Below the pieces are notes generated by a model. The model did no database searches. It saw nothing but the letters and a program-made list of their open reading frames with translations, and had not been told where the DNA came from. The position numbers were made by a program, and so were the translations under genes. A stretch of 64,000 nt of DNA. It comes from Berberis thunbergii (taxonomy: Eukaryota; Streptophyta; Magnoliopsida; Ranunculales; Berberidaceae). Location: positions 124,001-188,000 of the forward strand of contig QNQO01000644.1 of the NCBI GenBank assembly GCA_003290165.1. The letters are read 5' to 3'. Position 1 is the stretch's first letter, and every line of letters starts with the position of its first letter. Positions 56,553 through 64,000 of the stretch are shown here, piece after piece.

Positions 56553-57754
56553 TTTGGGGTTAGTGAGCTCCCTTTTCTTGTATATCGTCTCCGTTCCTTC
56601 AAAAGTACTGCATCTCTCTTTCTTGTAAAGTAAACAATGCTCTTTTGTGGTCAAAAGCTGGCTGGCATATATGTACGAGTCTTCCTCTTTCTTCTACTTC
56701 TTCTCTTTCCTTTTCCCCCTTTTGTATATTGCTTGTAAATGGCTATTATGTGAATCAAAGCTCCTCAATGATGACTGGCTCAGGATAGTTTCTTGCTAGA
56801 TTGGATTCAATCATCTGAGTTGATGTACAGCCAGAGTTGTTCATTTCCGATCTTTGTGAATAACATCTAGTGGATGCATACTTCAGATAGCTAGACAACA
56901 AAATTTAGGACAGAAACAAGTACTTGCTCGTTGGAATCGGATACATGTAACGAGTAGTCTTCTCAGCCAAATTCTATGTTTGCTTCCTTTTCTAGACTTT
57001 GGAGTGAGCTGGTATTGTAGCGATTCGTGGTGCCAAATTGGCACCTGGCTCTTCCTCAGTTATATTTCACATGGTTTCTTTTTTGCCAGTTGGTCAACTG
57101 CGAACCATTTTGTAAGAAGATGTTAATAATTTCGCAAACGTTCAATCTGCAAGGTGATTATGTACTTTTATCACGGAGAAAAAAAACAATGAAATAAATA
57201 TGGTTCACTTTGTGTTGCAAAGTCTTATCCTGGATACTATCCTTACCTAAGTAGCATGTACGGACATTAATAAAAGAGATTGAAATGTGCGGGGTCTAGA
57301 TCCACCTGGAATGCCCCAAAATCAATCCAATTAAAAGGAAGGTGAAGGTAATTTTTGAATCATTAATTCATTATCATGCAACAATTGAGCGTTGATGTGA
57401 CAGAACTAAGAAGCATGTGAATGTAGCATAGCAGGTGGAGGTAGGGTTGTATTTAGGAAAGTTGATGGAGGGAAATAAATGGGCATTGACGACGAGGCGA
57501 GGTTCCGTGAGGGTGCAGTGAAGTTTACTCCTAATCTACGAATGGGGGACCAAGAGCACGCCCACGCGGAAGAAAGAAAAATCAAAGCAAGCAAAGAAGC
57601 AGTCTGTTCCTACTCTTTTATCGACAAAAAACAAAAAGTCTACTCCTACTCCCTCTTGTTTGCGTCTGTTTCTTTCTTTCTCTGCGTATGACTTGTATGT
57701 GTATGCGAGCTAGAAAGGAGAGACTTGCTCATTCGCTGGTGTGTGTGAGGTATC
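56553..57754 (+). promoter_or_regulatory. HCF173 3' flank and PP2C upstream region
   Basis: Between the pseudogene stop and the PP2C start there is no gene. The last few hundred bases before 57755 would include the PP2C promoter and 5' UTR. I see no decisive TATA or cis motif. Confidence 0.4.
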
Positions 57755-60700
57755 ATGGAGGAGAAGCAACAACAGTCGGTTGTGGGAAACTGTTCCTGTT
57801 CAACTTCTTCTTCGATTTCCAGTTCCAATTCCACCACTAGCAGCAGCAGAAAGAGAACTGATTTCCTTAATATGATCAAAGTAAGTAGTAAAAGCTGTTC
57901 TTTCTTTTCCTTTTTGAAATTCAATTAAGGGTTGGTTTACAAGATTAGTCGCCTTGCCTTCGGTAGTCTTTCTAGAAACTAGTAAATACATAGATGGAAT
58001 GGGATTGAATTTTGATATTGAATTGATTGATGCAGAGTGCAGCTTGCCTCAACAACTCCTCCTCCTCATCCCCAGGAGATACTAGTGGAAAAGGACGGAG
58101 CGCAAGTGGGAAGAGGAGAGGGGGGAGAGTCGCACATGGCTTCCACTTGGTCGAAGGAAAGTCAGGTCACGATATGGAAGACTACCACGTTGCTGAGTAC
58201 AGGTTTCTAAACAACCATGAACTCGGTTTGTTTGCAATCTTTGATGGCCATCTTGGTGATCGTGTTCCCTCTTATCTCAAAGATCACCTCTTCAACAACA
58301 TACTCCACGAGGTAACCACTCACATTACCCAATAGACATTATTACTAACTATTATTGGCATTTCTTGAGAATAGTTTGACATCCCCATCTTCTAATAATA
58401 GGTTTGACATCTCATGACATTCATACAAATCTGCCATCGTATTACTTTTATTTCACTTGTATGATTTACAGTCTCTACTTTTGAGTGCAAGCATTTTTCT
58501 AAAACTTATGGATAGTTCATATTGACAAACTCACTGGAAGCATCTTATCTTTATTTAAAACTTCTCTACATCTTCTTGTTAATTCCAAAAACTATTAACA
58601 TGGTTGAAGCCTCTTGCGGCCCGATTTTTAAACAATCTAAATTAATGTATTATTCAAAAAATTTGGCACGACATGAACAGTTTAAATGGTACATACAAGA
58701 GACAACTTAAAAATAAAATAAACTAACAACCTCAAAATTATTCATCTCATAACGAATGTCAACATTTACCACGTCTTAATCCAAAAAAAAATATATTAAA
58801 TCAAACCCATCTAATTGTATAACATTAGTCTTACGCCTTATTACCTACGAAATCGATAAAACTAGAAAATTTTGGAAAGTGTCCCAAACAACAACTACTG
58901 TCTCGAAGTTGGAACCGCTTCCCTCCACGCTCCAAACTAACTCTGATGTGTCTCTCGGGTTGCGCTCATTATGAATGCACCCAAATTTGTAAAACAAAAC
59001 AAAATGGGTCAGTATTTCAGTACTAGTGTGCCAAACTTATTTTCAATATAATACACATCATGGTAAAATCCCACAATTATAAAATACCAACAATAAGCAT
59101 TTTATCTTAAGAAAGACACGTAGTTCTATTCAATAATCGAATGAGCATTTAGTTTTTTTCCTCAAGGCAATCATACACACTATCAGAGTAATCAATACAA
59201 TGATCAATGTTTTCATTTTTTTCCTAGTGTTTTGCTTCTTTCCACAATCACTCTCCTCATATGCCAAACACACCTCACCAAAGTGTGTCTCCCTTACCTA
59301 CGAAACCACTCGGAGAGTACATGTCCAAGTGAGGTGCCACATCGAGGGACATGTCATCTTACCCGAAGTTTGATCCATGACAAATATATCACTATACGTA
59401 CATCCGAATTCACATGAACGGTATACCCAGTGTGCAAGCAAGTCTGCATACTAAAATCACATACCAAGTATATAAACAAGTCTGTATACTTAAATCATAC
59501 TTTTTCATTTTCGGAGTTGTGGAAAAGAACATCCTTACTAAACTAAGTACTAAAGCATCACTTGTACTATTAAGTGGTAACACCTATTACAACTATATAC
59601 CAAAGAAAAAAAAGGGTGATAGACAAATTTGTGAAGAGTTTTGATATTTGTGGTGTGGGTTGATTTGCAATTAAAAAAGGGGAATGAATACAAGATTGAG
59701 GATGACAATGATAGTTCTAGTTTAACATATTAGGAACTGCTCCTAATCACACAAAAAGATTGTAAACAAAAACAAAACAAAACAAAGAAATAGACAGATA
59801 GAGTGTTTACTCTCACCTTATTCGTAAAATCAAAGTTGAATATGGTTTTCCCTTCTTTCACCCCTTTCACCCTCTTCTTTCACCTTTTTCCCTTTTGTTT
59901 TTGTGTGCAAAAGAAAGGTATTTCAAACTCTTTTATAAGGCTCTAGTTAGGGTTTCCTAATTTTTGCTAAATGTACACATACTTTCTATTCATTTAACCA
60001 CTACCAACTAAATCATAATTTGCACAATACATATAATTAAAATATATATATCAAATACGAAATAAATAATATTTATATTTACATAATTAGGCAGGTAACA
60101 AAGCCTAGCCTACATCCCAATCCTCATAACCTTGAACCCAAGAAACATGTGATCTGTGATGTTCCTATGGTGCATCACTTTGTGGATTGCAATTTTTTTT
60201 TTTTTTAAGTGGAGGCAATTATTTATATTTTTCTATTAGGAAGCCTTTTGCCTAATTTGTCTTAAATATCAATTGAAAGAGTCATTCACTTCAGATAGAT
60301 CAACAATCATTAATTAGGTGATTATTTGCAAACATCTAAAAGTAAAAAATTAAACAAAGTTAGTTTTTGAGTCTTAACTGTGTTCTAACCAAGTTTCGGA
60401 TATATCAGAGGCGCGTCCGACACGTTGACCACATTGAACATATGTTTGACACCTGCCAACACGTTGACCAATTGTCTGATGTGTGTCGGAGGTGTGTCGA
60501 GCGCGTGTCGGAATTGGATACATGTCAGACACAGATACAACAAGTTTTCCGAAGAGTCCGTGCTTCCTTGGTTTCTGAAAATACGTTCTTGTGCAAGGAA
60601 GTCACATTATAAAGGCGGCATCATTTATAGATAATCCCATTGCCTGGATTAGGACTTGGGATGATGAATTGTTTGAAGTTGTTGATTTAGCTAAATGAAA

Positions 60701-63252
60701 ATTTGAAGATGGGACACTATTTTTCTCCCATTTAAGGCTCCATTTGCAACCATTCATGAGGTTTCTATTTGAGGATCCCTCTACATAACACAATAACAAG
60801 TATTTATTTGGCTTTCGTGTGGGTATCTCAATTTACAATGAAATATTGAAAATGTAACGCCTTGAATAAAAAGTTGGAAGTGCACGAGTACCAAAGGAAC
60901 CTTGAATAACACATAACACTATCCCTTGAAGAACTAACCCTCATGTAGATCCTAATTTACAATGAAATCTTTAAAAGGTAACACCTTTTGAAAAATTGGA
61001 AGCGCACAAGTACCAAGGGACCCCTTTTAAGATGAAGTTTCAGTTCCACCCACCTCCACTAGGATCCCTCACAAAGAAATCAAATACCTTACGAGATGCT
61101 CTTTAAATGCTAGTACCATAGGAACAATGAGGGTGGCCTTAATTATTTGCAAAACTATCCGGACATTGCTATCCATAAAGGCTAACTATTTTTTTCCAAT
61201 TATATTTCAATGGTTACAGGCAACGGAAAAAGTGACGAGTGATAAATGAAAAAAGGTACTCCTAGCCAAAGTAAACATCCCCTTGGAAAGTAACCTACTC
61301 TCCATGGAACGAGCCAACTCCCTAAGTCTCCAAAACCGGATCCTGAAATGCAACTTTGTTGTTGCATTTAAACCCCTCATAACACTCTCTGCAAAGTAAA
61401 TCTTAAGACCCAAGGCCTCCCCAAATAAAGCCTATGTATGCTTAAGGTGGTTGGAGGCATGATCAAGATGGTTGTCGAGGAAAGAGATAGTATCATCTGC
61501 ATCTTGTAAATTAAAAATGATAGGATCCCCTTCACCATTACGAGCGTGAACGCACTCTACATCTTGGGCCAACACGTTCAATTTTCTCAAAGCTAAAATG
61601 GAAACAAAGGGTCACTCTCTCTACTACCTGTACCATTGCAACTCCAAAGCCCAATCTTCTAGGACAATATAACAAAAATCCCAGTTCACTCGGTTGTAGG
61701 CCTTTTCAAAATTAACCTTGCCAATCAACCCTAGAAGACCATACCTCACCTTGAATCAATAGCTTTGTCAGCCAATGAAACCCCTTCCGAAATTTGGCAG
61801 TTTTCCACCAAGAGAAAGGAAAACAACTAGAAGATTTAAGTACATACAATGGCATCTGAAGGGGTTTTAAAATACTAAAGTTGATAACATCTATCGCAAT
61901 GGAGAATTCCATTGTTTATAGTAAAAAAGAAGAGTCACAAGAGGTTTTTCTAACCAAAAGGGGTCTTTCTTTTTATTTTTAAGTTTTTCTTTGAATTCCT
62001 CTTCTTCTTGTTTGCTTCACTACATTGTCCCACACCTGTTGTTTTTACTCGTAGGTGAATTAAGTTGATTCAATTGATCTCAAGGACTGGGCGGAGATTT
62101 CATTTTTGCCTTATTTCTTCTTCCTACATTGAATGTCTGTTCAATAACACTGAGCCATTTATGTAAATAACACTCATATATCCTTCTCTTATATTTGTAT
62201 AGCCAAGGTTCTGGAAGGATCCAGAGACTGCAATAAAGAATGCATACCACTCCACTGACAGAATAATCCTTGAAAATTCCACGAGATTGGGGTCTGGCGG
62301 CTCAACAGCAGTTACAGCAATTGTTATCGATGGTAAAGACTTGTGGGTGGCAAATATTGGCGATTCCAGAGCTGTATTATGTGAGAGAGGCTCTGCCAAT
62401 CAGCTTACCGTGGATCATGAACCACACATTGAACGAACAAGGATTGAGAAGCAGGGTGGATTCGTAATTACATTTCCTGGTAGGCACTTGGTGCATTCAA
62501 GTTTTCATATAGAATTATACATGCTTAGATGGCTTCTTTATGGATACAGTTATTCATACCTGTCTATTAATATTACCTTCAGGAGATGTTCCCAGGGTGA
62601 ATGGCCAACTTGCAGTTGCACGAGCATTTGGTGATCAAAGCCTCAAGGCACATTTAAGTTCAGAGCCTGATATAAGACATGTGCCCATAGACCCAAGTAT
62701 GGAGTTTGTAATTTTAGCTAGCGACGGATTGTGGAAGGTTAGCTCTTCAACGATATTTTCATTTTCTAATTCTTAATTAGAACGTTACCTTAATCTATTC
62801 AGGTGAATTTTAGCTCAGACTCCTTTTTTATTGCATTTTTTTCGGCTGGATCTTTGCATTCATTTGCAAAACATTTCTCATGAAGTTATACTCCATCATA
62901 TGGACATCGCCCTTTGAGGGTGCTTGAAATCACCATTATGTTAAATCATGATAGAGAATAAATAGGGTTACCCATGCAGGTTCGAGAGTTGGGTATCTTC
63001 CTCGCTGGGGGCTGTGTAATTCTTATTAGTTCACGTCATGAGGATGAAGCTAATAAAAGACTTGTACATCATCATATTTAAGATAGTGTTCATTTCTGAT
63101 ATATATTTTAGGTCATGAAGAATCAAGAGGCTGTTGATCTTGTGAAATCTGTTAAAGATCCTCAAGCAGCAGCAAAGCGATTGACAACAGAAGCATTGGC
63201 TCGAAAAAGTAAAGATGATATATCATGTATCGTCATCCGCTTTGGATGTTGA
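57755..63252 (+). CDS. Protein phosphatase 2C (PPM family, clade-F-like)
   Basis: A metal-dependent Ser/Thr phosphatase that dephosphorylates signalling proteins. Exons: 57755-57880, 58036-58311, 62203-62479, 62583-62737, 63112-63252 (TGA), all with GT-AG splices and consistent phase, giving 324 residues. The N-terminus is a Ser-rich tail ([15 protein letters not shown]), probably disordered. The catalytic fold then carries the metal-site motifs HDMEDY (about 81), [10 protein letters not shown] (about 106), [49 protein letters not shown] and a C-terminal [14 protein letters not shown]. All expected Asp residues are present. The start was chosen as the ATG opening the frame that joins exon 2 in phase. 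It appears intact. The closest relatives I recall are small clade-F PP2Cs; the exact orthologue is not assigned. Confidence 0.93.
58312..62202 (+). other. 3.9 kb PP2C intron with repeats
   Basis: The intron runs from donor GAG|GTAACC to acceptor TTTGTATAG|CCAAGG. 58600-59960 has LTR-like CAAAA-rich text sharing AAAATGGGTCAG with the 3.9-6.3 kb insert. 60400-60560 has repeated GACACGTTGACCA / GTGTCGGA words. 61130-61910 is a LINE. Nothing coding belongs to PP2C. Confidence 0.7.
61130..61910 (-). mobile_element. LINE reverse transcriptase fragment in PP2C intron
   Basis: The minus strand gives [19 protein letters not shown] near 61730, matching the LINE motif KVDFEKAYDRVNWDF. Then comes an ADDT-box equivalent [15 protein letters not shown] near 61500, and [14 protein letters not shown] near 61400. 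Frameshifts and stops break it. It is antisense to PP2C. Confidence 0.8.
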
Positions 63253-64000
63253 AGGAGCATTCCTGTCTGTCTATCTTTTTCATCATTGCTTCTGAATACC
63301 AGCCAATTTCATGTGTTTCCAGATACATGATACACGTGTTTCCCGTAGATGCACCTGAACTTTATGTATAGCCTCTGCATGGAGTGACCATCTTTTACTT
63401 GCTTGCTAAAGAAATTACTACTTCAGCAGAAACTATCAATCTGTATGACCACACTTAAGAAGAGGAAAGTCGGAATTGATCCACCAGCGCATATAAATAC
63501 CTGGAAATAAGGTGACTGGTCATTCATCCATCCTCTTGTGTGTATGAAAGGTTTTCTCTTTTCTCAATTTCTTTTCGCCTTTGTATTGTTCGTATATACA
63601 TACCTTGGTTATGCATAAATAAAATATGAACCACTAAGACATGTGCTTTGCCAAGATCTAACTGTTGTAGATAACTGTTGTCTGTTGGTAGTACTTCATC
63701 TGCTTTTTGTTCTCTTCGTTCAGTTTAGTTACTGGAAATGATTCTTAACCAAACCACAGTAATAAAGGATATGAGTGTTTTCACTATCCTTAGCCCAGTA
63801 CCAAAGCATATCCAACTGCAGAGTATAGTAACATAACATGCAAGGAACCAAGAAAACTAAGGGCATAAGTGTTCTTTGGAAATAAAGGTTATGCTTCCAT
63901 GTCAAGTCTCCTACTTAGATAAGATAAACTGGTAACTCTGGTTCCAGTTTTCACCTTTTCTGCTTTCTGCCGGGTAGGTAATGGTGAGTAATAGCGGGGA
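63253..64000 (+). other. PP2C 3' UTR and downstream flank
   Basis: No further coding. AATAAA words near 63618 and 63762 could serve for polyadenylation. The window ends in noncoding DNA. Confidence 0.5.

Overview
This is a nuclear window from a flowering plant, most likely a eudicot. It has AT-rich, intron-rich genes with GT-AG splice sites, plant-specific gene families (a HAC-type CBP/p300 acetyltransferase, an HCF173-like chloroplast factor, a clade-F-type PP2C), and intergenic and intronic DNA filled with hAT, Harbinger-like, LTR, LINE, SINE and Helitron-like remnants. I cannot name the species. All exon boundaries were read by eye from reading frame, splice consensus and remembered family conservation; no alignment was run.

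Layout. 1-8.3 kb: no nuclear gene; text resembling plant mitochondrial intergenic DNA, interrupted by an LTR-type repeat (about 1.6-3.3 kb) and a 2.3 kb insert bounded by 21-bp direct repeats. 8.5-33.5 kb, minus strand: one large HAC1-like histone acetyltransferase gene of 16 recognised coding exons, whose introns hold a 360-bp TAA microsatellite, a LINE, a degenerate LTR element with its own nested MITE, a SINE, a Helitron-like end and a TIR element. 34.7-42.9 kb: repeat-rich intergenic DNA with a LINE scrap, a hAT transposase pseudogene, two host-gene fragments side by side (ARO armadillo-repeat and N-acetylglutamate kinase, the latter broken by a perfect 36-bp-arm hairpin), a second copy of the LTR-type repeat, and a MITE split by a SINE. 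43.1-56.6 kb, plus strand: a decayed HCF173-like gene, readable exon by exon but carrying a hAT insertion with a perfect 8-bp target duplication, another foldback insertion, several stops and small frameshifts. 57.7-63.3 kb, plus strand: an apparently intact five-exon PP2C gene with a LINE in its 3.9 kb intron.

The three main loci look functionally unrelated (chromatin acetylation, chloroplast psbA translation, protein dephosphorylation). The main interest is the insertion history: hAT relatives at two loci that share a terminal sequence, at least four foldback families, and small indels in otherwise conserved exons that are either decay or assembly error.
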